A stretch of DNA of 64,000 nt from Helicoverpa zea (Eukaryota; Arthropoda; Insecta; Lepidoptera; Noctuidae), in contig NC_061462.1 in assembly GCF_022581195.2 (NCBI RefSeq), positions 4,960,001 through 5,024,000 on the forward strand, given 5' to 3'. Below the pieces are notes generated by a model that was given only the letters and a program-made list of their open reading frames with translations, was not told the DNA's origin and searched no databases. Position numbers and translations under genes: made by a program. Below, piece by piece: positions 1 to 12,959 of this stretch (position 1 is its first letter; every line of letters begins with the position of its first letter).

Positions 1-2084
1 AATATACAATGACAGTATATGTATCTACATACCAAACTGTCGAATAAACAAAACACTGACTTGATAGACGTACGTTATATTACCTACTTTGACAAAGCTA
101 TTCGTTAAGCGGTAAACTTTTTTGTAAAATACTTTTCTGATAAATTAAAAAATATATATATATGTATAAAAATTTAAATCCAACTTTTTATAGCTATTCA
201 ACCAAAATACATTGTGAAACTGCTTATTATATCTTTATGTACATTGTTGTCAACATCACCAGTAAAAGAGAATTTCTCCCAAACTTTGCGCATAAAAAAC
301 GCAATAACTGTCAAGGCAACGATACGCGCCTTCCAACCTCCATAGATCTCTAAGGCGATAACTTAAGCAATATTTATGCTTAACACAGCTTTTGTACGTT
401 TATCTTCAATGCTCTATTCAATAAACCGATTGAAATTATTTTTTACATGCAACGAGATTAATAGCTTCAAATAAGCGTAACTTTTTTTTTCAATAAAGCT
501 TTATCAACTGTGAATATGTATTCGAAAGAATCTATGAGGAATGACAGCGATTCTGATGGTCATCATATTCTTAGTCCTCTTACTGGTCACGCCAGTAGCA
601 CGAAATATCTGTAATCTATAATATCAACGGACATCTCAGTGCAAATAAAAATCCAAATACAAAAATCGCATTCGATTTTAAATTGTTCATCCGTAAGCTT
701 CGTATTTTCTAGAAAAATGCACCTCTATTTTCGAAAACAATTAGCCGAGACAATTACCCGGCCGAGTAGCGTAACATCTTGTTGCCCTTTTTCCGTCCTC
801 TTTCTAAACCGCACATACATTTTTACTACATAGTAATAAGTCTACGCGAGTTTGATTAGAAAAGTTAGATGTGCTAATATCTAGTTGGTTAGTTTGGAAA
901 TTATAACGCTGGGGCAGACGGGGCTAGAAACTAATGTAGGGACTGTTTACTTTACCAACTCCTGTTTATTGGTTTTTGTTCGAATGTTATTCTGATACCT
1001 GAAAAGTTTGTAAAAGGCTTCTTTGGAAAAACAATTTGTTATGTACGTTATGTTAATTGGTATGATGTGGACTTCCGCAGAATATTATAGGAAAATTATA
1101 AATTATAATAGGTTGTTGCTAGGGAGTTCTTTATAGGAGTTCAACATCTAATAAACAATCGAAGTGTATACAAAGACTATTACTGATTTAAGTAATATTT
1201 CAGCATAAATTCTTGGCAAAGGTTTCATGTGAGGCAATAGTAAAACACGATTAACGCTTTAAGCACTGGTAAGTTATACCAACTTCACTAATGCTCCTTG
1301 ATTAATCTTTCAGAACTGCGTGATCTGTTCTCGTTCAACTATCTCAGAGAGAGCATCATACATTTCCTTACATACTAGAGATTAGGGATCCCAGTTCAAT
1401 ACAGATATCTGTTTCTCGTCTGAATGTTTGCGTGTTTAATGGCCGCAGTACGAGAAATCGTAGGATGGACCTACATGTACAATTTGTAAGGCTCAACCAA
1501 AATGGGCTATTCCAAAGGTCGTTAGCGATGAACTAGCAATTTGCCATTACACGTAGAGAATTGCGATCCTAATCGCATGAATGTACGTACTAGATTTACT
1601 TACTATTGGTACGAATTAAAGTTTAGCGAAGTTATGCAATTGAATCGATTGGCTTTCTTATGAAGTTTCCATACAACCTCGAAGTTACGTACCTCTCACA
1701 TTCTGTTAATATCACCCCCACTTACTATCTTAATCCGATCTTTAATAACCAATTTAGGAATTTGGATAATCGACTTTTGTATTAACTGAAGCATAAAACG
1801 ATTAATTGAACTTCAGACTTCACTAAACTCATCTATCTACGTAAAGTAAAATATCTGCCATCCCTCGCAAAGTAGAAAGCCTGGATAAAATAGAATCGGA
1901 TTAAACGTAAACGAAATCAATCCTCAAAAGCTCGAATCTAAATCAGTAATTGAAAGAGGCATTAAAGGATAAAAATGAGCAAAACCACTTAAAATCAATT
2001 TGCAGTAGCTAAAAGCCAATGCAGTATATAAAGGGGTGTGCCTACGTGCGGCTTGCAAGCTGAACAGTGAACAAGCTCGGAGCC

Positions 2085-2275
2085 ATTCTCGCTGCGATCC
2101 CAAACCGGTGGCAACGCCGGCTCCCTGATTAAAGTCATAAATTGATACGCCAGATGGCGCGCGCCGCGCTGTAAATCTGCAACCAATACGACATTTGTCT
2201 CTATTCCCCCCGGTGCGATTACATCTCGTTATCTGGCCCGTAATCAATTCCGTTATAAAACCCATTCGTCAGTGT
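2085..2275. promoter_or_regulatory. GC-richer island, possible conserved non-coding element
   Basis: This patch is clearly richer in G+C and CpG than its AT-rich surroundings. It contains homeodomain-like AT cores such as TGATTAAAG, TCATAAATTGAT and GTAATCAATT beside GC blocks such as CCAGATGGCGCGCG. The minus-strand open frame across it (1924-2265) has no recognisable domain. An enhancer-like element is an inference from composition only. Confidence 0.2.
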
Positions 2276-4311
2276 TATTGAATAATTCCCTCCGAGCCCA
2301 TGTAGCGACTCTGAAGCGGAATTACAAAGGTGGTTTTCACATTTTTCATTTCAACTCTCATTGCTTTTATAGTTGGGATTGCAATAAAATTCTACTAGAA
2401 CGAAGCAATGGACTTTGAAATAGCAAGGTTCACGTTTCGGATTCCTGTGCTAGAGAATCCAGCTCGCGTCACGCATTCCGTCTCAGATAGCTCCTAATAA
2501 ATCCACATTTATTACGGCACATATTTCGGATGTTTTCATTTATAATCATACTTCTTGTTACTGTATCCAATAAATCTTGGACAGATGAAAAAATCATTGA
2601 TATTTTTTGTACACGCTTATCTTAAAATTTTATCACAGAATCGCCATATGTTATTAATTGTTTTGTTCTCCAAAGGTATTGATGACCTTCAACCATATTT
2701 CTGCCTACTACTAAATAAAACAAAAATATTACAAGAGTAACCTTATCAGTTTCTCTGGAATAAAATTAATTTTGTACAAAACTCAAGAAGGGTGACGTCG
2801 GCTAGTCGTAAAACTTTGTCGGAACCTTTGTGGCATCGGTATTCGGTAGTGTGATAGATTCTGTGCCGACTCCAAACAGCTTAGAATAGCAGAATGAAAA
2901 CGGAAGGATGTGATCATTATGACAATGCCTATGTTTTCGCCATGTCATATTAATAGTAACTGAATTGTATGTAAGTAGTCAGGCTCAACACTTGCTGGTT
3001 CATGAACTGCACACATACGTAAACACGGCTTCCCCAACCTGGGGGGATTTGTCCATACTCGTCACTCTGGGGAAGTGTGTTGGTTAGTGCAGTATGGGAT
3101 ATTTTTAGCTTCTGTGTATTTGGAGATGCTGGTACCCATCTCTGAACAAGGCATTTAAAATCCCGCAAGCAAGATACACCACGGTTAGGTGAAGTTGGTT
3201 TTTGACAAACTTATTTTGGACAAATACATAGCTATCTGGAAAACACCCACAAAATCCTTTACCAGCCTAAATTACGTCATCTAACAAAATTTTGAGGGGC
3301 ACAACAGGTCCACTTTACAGTAGGTATATCATAAAGTAAGTGGAATTTAATTTACCAAAGGAAACCAGATGAAGGCAAAGATAGAGTAAAATTGCGAGTG
3401 TTCCACGAAACGAACTTTCCGACTTGAAGTTTATTTGTTTTCCCAATGTATACGACTTATAACACTGTATGTACGCAACTTGTTCCAACTGAGAAACTTA
3501 AACGGGAGCTATTTAAAGTTAAACTCGAACATTTGTTTAATTCAGAACATTAGTTGCAACGCTCAATTGCAAATTGGAACTATTAAAGTTAAGTGTAGCT
3601 GTTAGGATAATGTTATTCAGGGTTTATTGTTTGGCTTTGTTAAATATTTGTGTAACCAGGAAACAATACGATTATCACTATCACTATTTAAAGTCAAAAT
3701 AAGTAACAAATATTTTATAAATGCTATAGCTGTTACCATGTTATTGTTTTCCTGTGCTAAATAATTAAAATACGAGTGCTCTGAAACAACAAATTGAGAA
3801 CATAAATTCTGGAACTAGAAGTACTCGTATGTTTCACAAATAATCCGAGACGTAAGTAGGCACTAAAGATGAATGCCTACAGACAAATGCATAGACATAA
3901 GAATAAATTAACGTGACTGAAACCGCGAAACAATGCTTATTTCGAATAGGATGTGTTTGATGACATTAATAAAAAAAACTTTTTGTTTTGCAAGGTCTGG
4001 TCTATATTGCCATCTTGGCTTCTGACCTCAAAGCTGACTCACACGGTACCAAAAGAACACGTATTAACAAACTATTTTGTCGTCCAAGTTTGTACATTTC
4101 CACTTTGATTCCGAAACTATAGGAAAAAACAAGATGTTTGTAAATATCTTGTTTTTCCTGATTTCTTTTAGGGATATTTTTAGAAGCGGATGTAATTATT
4201 TATCCATTTACTGTAACCATTATGTTCGTATTTTCATTCCAAAATTGTTATACAAATAATAGCCAAATTACTTTTTATAAGCTCTGTAATTGTAATCTAT
4301 TTACTTCGACG

Positions 4312-4372
4312 TAAACAACCGGAAAGCCGACCCCAATATAGTTGGGAAAAGGCTCGGAGGATGATAATGAAA
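4312..4372 (+). repeat. 3' tail fragment of tRNA-derived SINE
   Basis: The segment matches the 3' end of the SINE described at 23164-23564: GCCGACCCCAATATAGTTGG, then GGCTCGGAGGATGAT. Only the tail is present. Confidence 0.6.
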
Positions 4373-5285
4373 CATAACTGAAGATCTGATACAAAGCCGA
4401 GCATTTTTGACTCCAAACACATGAGATTCAATATGTAAACATATCTTTGATATTCACAAGGACATTTCCACACAATTTTCTCCTTTCAAATTATCATTCT
4501 TAATAACATTGTACAGTCGCATACATAAGGATCCCAGATGTGTGAGTACCAAGTTCTCCTTGGAGACTGGAAGTGATAACAATGGGAGGGCATTTCAATG
4601 AAATTTGCATTAGAATGCGTAGAGTGGTGCAACGAAGCCTTTGTGATGAGGTTCTGAACGTGCCCTGGGAGAGAGAATTTAGTTTTAAAATGTAAAAAAA
4701 AAGTTTCCTTTTATCACGCCAAGTTATATTTTAATTTGAAAGAGATGTTTTTATAAAGATTTTGTATTATTTAATGTCCCATTAGTGAAGGATTTATTGG
4801 ACTTTAAAATGTCTATGTGGAGGTATTCTAGTTTGTTTTTAGGGCTCTTCCATATGTTCGGGGTTCCAAAATTAAACTAGTTACGTAAATAAATCCATAG
4901 TACAATGGTACAAATATTAATTAACATTCATACTTTCATACATTTTTTTTTTGACAAATATGAAAGCCATACCTCAATCATATGACATCTTTTTCCAATA
5001 ATTTCGCATCAATGGTTTTCACATTATTGTGGTATCTCTTTAAAAGTCAACTCTCATTAATAACACGAATGCGAAAAAGTCATCAGCGATTTTTAAATAA
5101 AGAACTTTTCATTTTTAAATCACGTATATGATGTTATGTGTAAAAAGTCTGTAATACTCGAAACAAAACAATAGCGCTTTGCAGAATAAACTTCGTAAGT
5201 AGAAAAATAAAATTCGTATGTAGAAGTGCCATATAATTAAACGTTGCTAACTGAAACTGAAAACTAATGAATGTTAATTAAATGG

Positions 5286-5480
5286 ACATCCTACTAATAT
5301 TATAACTGTGAAAGTTTGTGAGAGTGTTAATGTATGTTTGTTATTCTTTCACGTCAAAACGGCTGAACATATTTGGTTGAAATTTGGTATGTAGGCAGGT
5401 ACATTACACACAGGTACATTACACATAGGCTAATTTTTAATCAACACGCCACGCGGGCGAAGCCGAGGGTGAAAACTAGT
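5286..5480 (+). mobile_element. Lep1-like non-autonomous Helitron copy
   Basis: It begins with CATCCTACTAATATTATAAC, continues through GTGAAAGTTTGTGAG and TTTCACGTCAAAACGGCTGA, and ends with CACGCGGGCGAAGCCGAGGG and AACTAGT. This is the layout of the abundant lepidopteran Lep1-type element, which ends in a small GC hairpin followed by CTAGT. A reverse-oriented copy lies at 46068-46254. The family name is from memory. Confidence 0.6.
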
Positions 5481-6151
5481 TTTTTATAATTATGAGTAGG
5501 CATTACTCATTAAAGAATTCAAAGCTTAGTAGTAATAGGAACATTACTCATTTAAATTATACCTACCTACTTAATTATAGTGATTCCTAATTGCTTTTTA
5601 AATTGCTTTCAGTAAAAAGAGAAATTTCCTTTGTCATGGTTGTTGAAGCAATTACCACAAAAGGAAGTAATCCTTATTGCACATAAAACTTAAGTTTATA
5701 GTTTCAGTAAAAAAAACCAAAGTACGGGTAATAACTTCTTTCTAAGCGGTCGTAAACACCTGAAAGAAAACAGCATAATTATGGAATCTAAACGTAGTTA
5801 AATACTTTTGGCATATATTTTTAAAGGTAATAATTCATGTCCCATGACTAAATCATAGGTACGTTACTTTCACAGATCTTTTTCTATTGGATCTTGTCTT
5901 AAATATTCAGGCAAAATATTTTAGGTGTGTTAACAGATAGTATTTCTGTCATATGGTTATCATATAATAGCTTCCGCTTGTAATTTTACCCTAAAAACAT
6001 CAAAAAAATGTTAAAAATGTCTCCGGAATAGTGTATCCCAATGAAAAGTCAATCTCAGCTATCAAAAATCCTCTCAGCTATCTACTGACATTTTTTTTTC
6101 AAATTCCTGTGATTAGCGCGTTCAAACAAAAATACTCTTCGCCTTCCTAAT

Positions 6152-6400
6152 ATAAGTATAGATCACCATTGTAGTCCAGAACTTTCCATTTGTCCGTCCT
6201 CGGTTAACACATGGAACATGTACCGCCAAACAGCAAGGAAATGTGCTCATTAGCCGGCGCGGTGAGATCACGTGCTCACTGGTTTCTCAGACATCTGCTT
6301 GAGACGATCGTCATGAATATTCGCAAGGCTAATCTTGTTGCTGGCTGTGTCTCGGGATTGGATGAGGTTTGTTTTTGATAGAAACCTTTTTAGTATTTTC
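6152..6400. repeat. Tandem duplication, copy A
   Basis: About 250 bp are repeated at 6598-6850. The central part, from ACATGGAACATGTACC through ATATTCGCAAGG, appears identical in both copies, while both flanks have diverged. The core includes an E-box (CACGTG) and is open in one frame in both copies. In copy A the frame is interrupted by a stop just upstream. It could be a duplicated regulatory element or a duplicated exon fragment. Confidence 0.75.
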
Positions 6401-6597
6401 TTTTTGAACCAAGAATATGTTTCTTGCCTGAACTTCTCAAATTCTGTAAACAGAAATGTTCATTTATAGAGGTTTGTTGAAAAGGCACGGTAAAACACAT
6501 GGTGTTGATGAGATAAAAATGAATAATTACATTGTTTGCTTCCTTTTCCTTTTTTAACGACTATAGTTTTAAAGATACTCTTCAAGTACACAATACC

Positions 6598-6850
6598 AAT
6601 AAGTATAGATCACCATTATATTCCAAAACTTTCCATTCATCTGTTCTCGATTTACACATGGAACATGTACCGCCAAACAGCAAGGAAATGTGCTCATTAG
6701 CCGGCGCGGTGAGATCACGTGCTCACTGGTTTCTCAGACATCTGCTTGAGACGATCGTCATGAATATTCGCAAGGTTAATCTTGTTGCTGGCTGTGTCTC
6801 TGGATTGGATGAGGTTTTTTTTGATAGAAACCTCTTTAGTATTTTTTTTT
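6598..6850. repeat. Tandem duplication, copy B
   Basis: Second copy of the unit at 6152-6400, in the same orientation about 446 bp downstream. Its frame stays open across the unit (part of 6532-6852 on the plus strand), with residues such as HMEHVPPNSKEMC and NLVAGCVSGLDE. I recognise no domain. The sharp change from identical core to diverged flanks is unusual. Confidence 0.75.
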
Positions 6851-7961
6851 AATGAAAAATATGTATCTTTTCTTCGTTACGTTTTCTTCTTCAGGGCATT
6901 ATAATTGAGTTGCTTTAAATGTTTATTTCTATGTTACAGTTGATCAATTTGTGGAACAGACAGTCACTATATTTCGATGCCGATGAGGTTAATAATTTGG
7001 TTCTTCTTATATTTTAAAAAACTTTAACAAGGTACCTGCACCTTTAAAAATAAATAAATATCATGATCATCAATTGCTAACATCAGGTCGGAACTCACAT
7101 ATTAAAGTCATACGTACTTGATAATTCATATTCTTTCAATTACCGCTACACCCGAACGTTAAATGCACAAAACTGCAGAGGCACAACATTGAAATATTCA
7201 ATGAAAATATTTGCTTTAAAATCGGCGTAGGCACGACTAGCTGCGATAGCCGACATAATGAGAGACAAATGTTAGCTCATACGGGTTGTTCTGTAAATAT
7301 TGTATTATCTGTTCTGAATAATGTTGTACCAACTCGCTCTGTAAAATGTCTGTTTGTTTTGCGACGTGTGTGTAGGGCTGAACTTCTTGTTGTGACGTCA
7401 CTTGCCTGCGATCTAGGAAATAGGCTTAGGATGAGGATGATATCCAAGTTGTCGATGCACTAAAGTTCTTAACAAAAAAAAATACTTGAACCACCCCGTG
7501 GTAACTGTTAACATAAGTTTATATCTACCTAGTGTTAAGTATTTCCCAGATTAGTATCCTGGAAATTCGATTCGGTGTGAGAAACATAACGTGTTAATAT
7601 TATGCAAGAAAAACATGTGTCAAGCCAATCATGTTTAGTTGACATTAAAAGCACTAGACAGGACTGTTTCGTTACTTGCTACCTATAAAAAATGTCACTT
7701 TTGATAGGCCCAGGGTCATATGATTAAATGACAACCTGGCAACCCTACAAAGAAAAGTTGATGTTTATAAACGTTTCTTTGCACGAGGCCGGTATCACTG
7801 CTGCACGAAAATGTTGTGCATATTGCATGTGAATAGAATGCCTGCAATTTGATGTCTCGGATATAGCTTGTTCATATTTAAATCGGAAAATATTTTAAGT
7901 GAAATTCCTGTCATTCATTGCTGAACTTATAACTTTGAAACATTAATCGTACATAGGTATC

Positions 7962-8407
7962 CCAATGAGGGTTTTCTAAAATGGCGTCCACCAGGTGGCA
8001 GCACCGAGTCGTCAGGTCCAGGTAACTGTCAAAGTGCTTATCTTTACTATGAATAGTGAACGATTTTAGTGTTTTTTTTTTATTTTATAATTAAAGCACT
8101 GCATTATTATTTTACTATTGAGGTTGAGTAAATAAAAAAAACTAAATCATATTGTGTTAACAAATTTTTCAACAAGCTTTTCCTTAGTACCAGTGACTTT
8201 TGCACCCTCTCTCTTAGCTCAATTTTTAGTTCGGAAACCTTATTCTGACCGTAGTCCACAATAAAATCAATAACACTTCCAATATAACAGAATTTCAATA
8301 AACAATAAGTTCGGACCCTACAATTCCATACTATTTGACAGCTGTTTGGACCTGACGCATACGAAGCGCCGCCTGGCGGCAGAAAAAGTATCGAAAACCC
8401 TCATTGG
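7962..8407. mobile_element. MITE with CCAATGAGGGTTTTC termini
   Basis: The left end CCAATGAGGGTTTTC is mirrored at the right end by GAAAACCCTCATTGG. Inside these termini a second inverted block (GTCAGGTCCA / TGGACCTGAC) and a CAGGTGGC / GCCACCTG-like block also pair. No transposase ORF is present. Short minus-strand frames inside are not convincing. Confidence 0.65.
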
Positions 8408-8499
8408 AGTAGGTATATGATGGATCTGCCCAGTCTGCCTAATTTAGTCGTAATAGGTTCGGTCATTAGGAGTGACAGGGATTCTGACGCTAATAATAA

Positions 8500-8990
8500 T
8501 ATGCCTGAACTATTGTAGCCAATAAGCCTGATATTGTGGTGATAGATCGATCAGCGCGCCGCGCGATGATAGTCGATGTCGCCGTTCCGCATGACGAGAA
8601 CCTTGTGAAAGCTGAGAAAGAGAAACAAATAAAGTATCTCGACTTAGCGCACGAGGTTGTCGCCATGTGGAGTGTCGACACGGCTGTTGTTGTGCCGATT
8701 GTCGTTACGGCCAATGGTTTAATAGCCAAGAGCCTCGACGAACACCTCAGGAGACTCTCGTTGGGCGGCTGGATCAAGGGACTGATTCAGAAGGCAGTAC
8801 TCCTTGATACGGCACGTATTGTGAGGAGGTTTCTGTCTCTGGGACCCTAACCACCGGTACCTTGGACCCTGTGCCCAATATCGGTGGCAACCTATTTTTT
8901 ATATTTTTAAATGTTTTTTATTTTTATATTTAATATTTAAAAATGTAAATTATATGCTTGAAAATAAATAAATAGAATAAAAAATATGCC
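8500..8990 (+). pseudogene. 3' end of non-LTR retrotransposon, C-terminal ORF piece
   Basis: The reading frame from about 8518 to the stop at 8848-8850 encodes a C-terminal segment with NKPDIVVIDR, AMIVDVAVPHDENLVKAEKE and VLLDTARIVRRFLSLGP. This block is common at the C terminus of insect LINE polyproteins, downstream of the reverse transcriptase. A 3' UTR with ACCGGTACCTTG and an AT-rich AATAAATAAATA end follows. Everything upstream (RT, endonuclease) is missing, so this is a 5'-truncated dead copy. A shorter, decayed relative is at 47195-47540. Confidence 0.75.
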
Positions 8991-10957
8991 TGACTGAAAT
9001 AGTTGTTTTTTTTTTTCATTTTGAATTAGAGGAACATTACCTAAAACTATTATCGAATAACCAGTCATAAAATTAACAGTGAATCACACCACTATTATTT
9101 GAATACTCGCACAGAAACAGATGACTCGCTAGTTCCTGCAACGCTATCAGTTTCCCGTTACTCCGCTTAAAACTTAGCCCCAGACGTCAGGTTTCCTATG
9201 TTTGATTTATAAACTTGCTAATGAACTACTCTATCCGTGTTAATGTTTATACGATATAGGTCTTTATGCGGAACTGTCGGGATCTGTAAGGGAACATTTT
9301 AAAGTTTACATCATTTTAGTTAGGAATTCAGTGGAGAATTCGAGAATAGTAGACGTGGTAATCGATTTAGTGTTTAAGGATTGTGTAATGGCAAAATATA
9401 CCTACGGGTATTTAAGCGTCGATTTCAATAGAATTGAAGCTTTTTACTCGTATCCTTGCATGAACTGAAGGACAAGGCTTTTGATTGCTAGAAGCCATTA
9501 CGCCAGCACCTTTTTTATTCCCTTTGTTGATATAATGTTAAAACTAATAAAAATGTATATCGGCGTTGACTCACTATTACTACTACAAATTGCCTCAAAA
9601 ACTTCATAAAATTAGTTTCACTGGACCTACAAAGAAACACGAAAGTAATTTCCCCCTTTCAACATAAATGCTTTGATTTATATTCAATACCGTAGTTATT
9701 AAATTTTCCATCGATTGCAGCTGATTAAAGATAAAATGTAGGAGTAAAACACTTTGCAAGTTACTTGATACCTCGGTTCTCGCCTACAACTTTGTGCAGC
9801 GCACAAAAGGCGACTTCATCGCTTTCTTTTATTGCAGCTACTTGATTTCCTTTTGCCTCGCTTGGCTCCTGTTCATGTTTACTTTTAAAGTTATTTACTT
9901 TTTCTATATTTGTTATTTAATTTATTGAAGTGGACAGATTGTGTTTGAACTGTTTCTTGTAAATGTCATAAACAGTGGAAAGCGCACGTAATGAAATAAG
10001 CCCTACTTTAAAAAAACTTCTCCGTTTATGTGCTTCCATGAAGGTACAGTTGAGCGATACGTATTTACTCATTTTATGTATAAAATACGTACACAAACAA
10101 TTATATTCGAAAATAATCCTGATTTTTTTGGCGATGGAAAAACATGACAAACAAAATACTCTCATCAAAAAGTCATAAAAACTTTTTACGAACTAACAAA
10201 AGCTATTTGTTTAGCCAGTAGACAAATGATCACAAATGTTATGTATAATAGTTTTATCCAGCCAACAACCAACAAAGGATTATCTCTTCATTATAACGAT
10301 TCAGAACCAATCTGTATCCAAGCATTGCCTGAAAGTTGCGGTATGTATACCTACTTCAACTGGAGAGCCCTTCACTATATCCACTATCGTGAGGTAGGCA
10401 AGTGCAACATCTACAAATTTTGATGTTCGCGATATTCATTCTTACGACACTCCCACCGCCAACCCAAAATCCACCTTAGTTTCATAGCGTTAGAGTTTGA
10501 TATCGCATGGCGGTTTAGAAATACGAAGAGTCAGTTTCTAATAAAGGTCGAAAGTCAAGTTGCATGTGAAGAGCGGCGTCGCGCTTCGTTATCCGACTGC
10601 GGCGGCAGGACGATGCTAATTGTACACTCGTCATTACAAAGAGTTTGTATTAAGTTCGTACTCTGTTGGGATGATTGTTTGTTTAACCGTATCTTTTGTT
10701 CAAACGATTTGAAAATCGAATTTCTCGACATACTATCGAGAATTTCAAGCGCTGTTAATGTTCGAAGAATTGAAAGTTACTAAATGCATTATCATAATCT
10801 GCTTTTGAAAAGTTTTTAATATTCTTCTCTTTTGTTCTCTAGTGACTTTCTTTTTGTTTCAAAATAATATTCAGCTATATTATCTGTTTTATTTATTGAC
10901 CTTCGTAGGCCGAATAAAAGTTATTTTAATAACACTGACTGTATGTATATTTATATA
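8991..10957. other. Non-coding, nothing recognised
   Basis: AT-rich sequence without supported exons. A slightly GC-rich patch near 10570-10620 (GCGGCGTCGCGCTTCG, GACTGCGGCGGCAGGACG) stands out but carries no open frame of note. Confidence 0.5.
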
Positions 10958-11104
10958 TGTAGGATCAGGAGAGCCGAGCGGTACACCATCAGGGTTTGGA
11001 GTCCCCATTTTATTGGGATAGACAAGACTTTATAACAAAATAGCAATGTTTAATTACACAAAATAATAATCCACACAGTATACACACTTTAAAACAATAA
11101 ATTA

Positions 11105-11335
11105 GGTAGACCACGAACAGACCTTACGGTCACAGTTCGTACAGTGGCATAGGCCACCCACATACGCAGTATGTTAGTAAATAATATGGCGACACGAACA
11201 GACTTTACAGTCACAGTTCGTACAGCGGCGTAAGCCACCCACATACAAAGTATGTTTGTAAATAATATGGCGAAACGAACAGACCCTAGACTAGGGTCAC
11301 AGTCCGTACAGCGGCGTAAGCCACCCAAGTACAAA
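11105..11335. repeat. Tandem repeats inside the LTR
   Basis: A unit of about 85-90 bp is repeated nearly three times. Its hallmarks are ACGAACAGAC, CACAGTTCGTACAG, TAAGCCACCCACATACAAAG and AATAATATGGCGA. The same array occurs in the right LTR at about 16208-16438. It creates spurious minus-strand frames with repeated ILFTNIL...MWVAYA text, which I do not annotate as genes. Repeats in an LTR U3 often act as promoter or enhancer modules; that role is inferred. Confidence 0.7.
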
Positions 11336-11989
11336 GTGTATCGTATGCCAATACAGCTATGTGAATATACAGCGAGGCTGTACCAAGGAAACCGACAGTT
11401 TTGTCGGGAGCAGGAGCTCTATAATGAGTCTAATCCGAAGATAGACTGATTTCGTCATCAAATGCATGTCCTTATATAGGACGTTCGAACAATGACCCCT
11501 CTCCACAACAACTCTGTCCAAAGCGCGCGAAAGCGCGCCATGCGTTTACTTGATACAACATTATTAAGATTTAGCTTAATCTAACTAGATTCTTACAAGA
11601 CTTTTACATTGCAAAGTTGTTAAATTATCCAAGAATGCTTATTGTAATTAGACAATCGCATTTAAACGTTAAAATGATCAAAATAACATGTTATTGTTGA
11701 TATTGACAAAATCCATTTAGTTTCTGTTATTATAATAAGTACCTAGTCAAAAATTCAATTCACATGTTTACAGAGTACTTTATAAATCTAGTTTAGATTT
11801 ATTAGACAAGAAATTGGCAAGATTACTTAATAATAATCGGTAATAAAAGAATCAAAACATTCATTTGGATATTACTATTGTTCACGCACCGGGGCGCGAA
11901 CCATTTTTAATCTATGGTCATACATTGTTGTTTTTTTTTTTTTTTTTTCGTTTGGATACAGACAACGGTGATTGACATTGACATCTATC

Positions 11990-12959
11990 CATAGATATAA
12001 TATTACTAAACAAGATTGCGCACGCTCAAAATATATATTTACGAAAATGAACTCTATTCTAACGCAATAAGGTACTAAATTGGTTGCATAATACACAGAG
12101 GCAAATCCGAGCCGAGAGGGATAGTTCGAACGGAGGCTGTTTGTCTCTTTCTAACACCTTGCCAGCATAAAAAAATGTTGTGATCAAAAGTTTTGTCTTC
12201 CCAAAAACAATTGAATCACTTATATTTTTATCTTATTTTAACAATTGTAAGTCAACAAATTAATAACAATCGCATTAATTTATTCGTATTTATTATTAAA
12301 ACATAAACAACATAAATTTTTATTTTGCTTTTTTTTTATTTTCTAGCGGTAACCCTGAACATTCTTGGCGCGTAATCAGCATTTAAAATTTTGTTTATTT
12401 TTTTTTGTATTAAATCAATTTAAACTATTAAAATGGTGAAAAAGTGTTGCGTTTCTACTTGCAAAAGTGAATCCTATGGTGGTTGCAATATATCGTTCCA
12501 CAGGTTAGCTAATAATAACATTTTCGTAAACCAAACAACTAGGGTGCCCATGAATTCTTGTAACGAGTCAAAATATGGGTGATGGATTTTAAAACTGTTG
12601 TACTATTGTTATAGCTTCCCAAAAAATGAAGATAGGCGACATAAATGGCTCAGCAGTCTATATATGAAGTAGAAATACAAAAAAAACAGTCTTCACTTCG
12701 AATCTTCCTGCTTTTATACTGCTAATTTCCGCTAATTATTATAAGCCTTTATTAGTATCTTAAGGTCACAAACTGCGTAAGTTAAAACTTCAATACTAAT
12801 CTGTGTTTAATAATCTTAGCAAATTCGGATTTGTCTCACATAGCTTAATCTCATAGTCACCCTATTAGAAAGGGACAGACAGCCTCCGTACTAACTGTTT
12901 CACTCGGCTCGTTTTTTGGGTTTATATGCGCAGTCCTGTTTACTAATATTATGTCTATG
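11990..12959 (+). mobile_element. P-element-like (THAP) DNA transposon, internally deleted
   Basis: The 970-bp insertion splits the left LTR. CATCTATC is present on both sides (11982-11989 and 12960-12967), a perfect 8-bp target duplication, while the uninterrupted right LTR has it once. Termini are inverted: CATAGATATAATATTACTAA at left and CATAGACATAATATTAGTAA as reverse complement at right. Subterminal inverted similarity follows around CGAGCCGAG and ACGGAGGCTGT. Inside is a two-exon THAP domain. An 8-bp duplication, CA-starting TIRs and THAP coding fit the P superfamily. The catalytic part of the transposase is missing. Confidence 0.85.
12433..12672 (+). pseudogene. THAP-domain N terminus of a P-like transposase (truncated)
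   Basis: Exon 1 (12433-12503) starts at ATG and encodes MVKKCCVSTCKSESYGG... up to ISFH, followed by a GTTAGC donor. Exon 2 (12615-12672, after TTGTTATAG) continues in phase with SFPKNEDRRHKWLSSLYMK and then TAG. CxxxC followed by FHxFP and a basic HKW segment is the start of the C2CH THAP zinc-finger fold. The second Cys/His half and the RNase-H-like domain are absent, so only a fragment of the DNA-binding domain could be made. Confidence 0.8.

Larger units (their letters stand above)
1..6151. other. AT-rich non-coding stretch
   Basis: No convincing coding exon is visible. Open frames are short, AT-rich and without recognisable domains. Apart from the repeats listed separately (4312-4372, 5286-5480) and a more GC-rich patch at 2085-2275, it looks like intergenic or long-intron sequence. 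Confidence 0.6.

Noticed and set aside
1924..2265. 113-codon minus-strand frame in the GC-richer island
   Set aside because: A GC rise lengthens frames by chance; a competing frame overlaps on the same strand and no domain is visible.
8490..8777. Minus-strand frame at the LINE fragment
   Set aside because: Antisense shadow of the LINE C-terminal reading frame on the plus strand.
11089..11334. Minus-strand 81-codon frame (and its twin at 16192-16437)
   Set aside because: It is produced by the tandem repeats within the LTR; the protein text simply repeats with the DNA unit.
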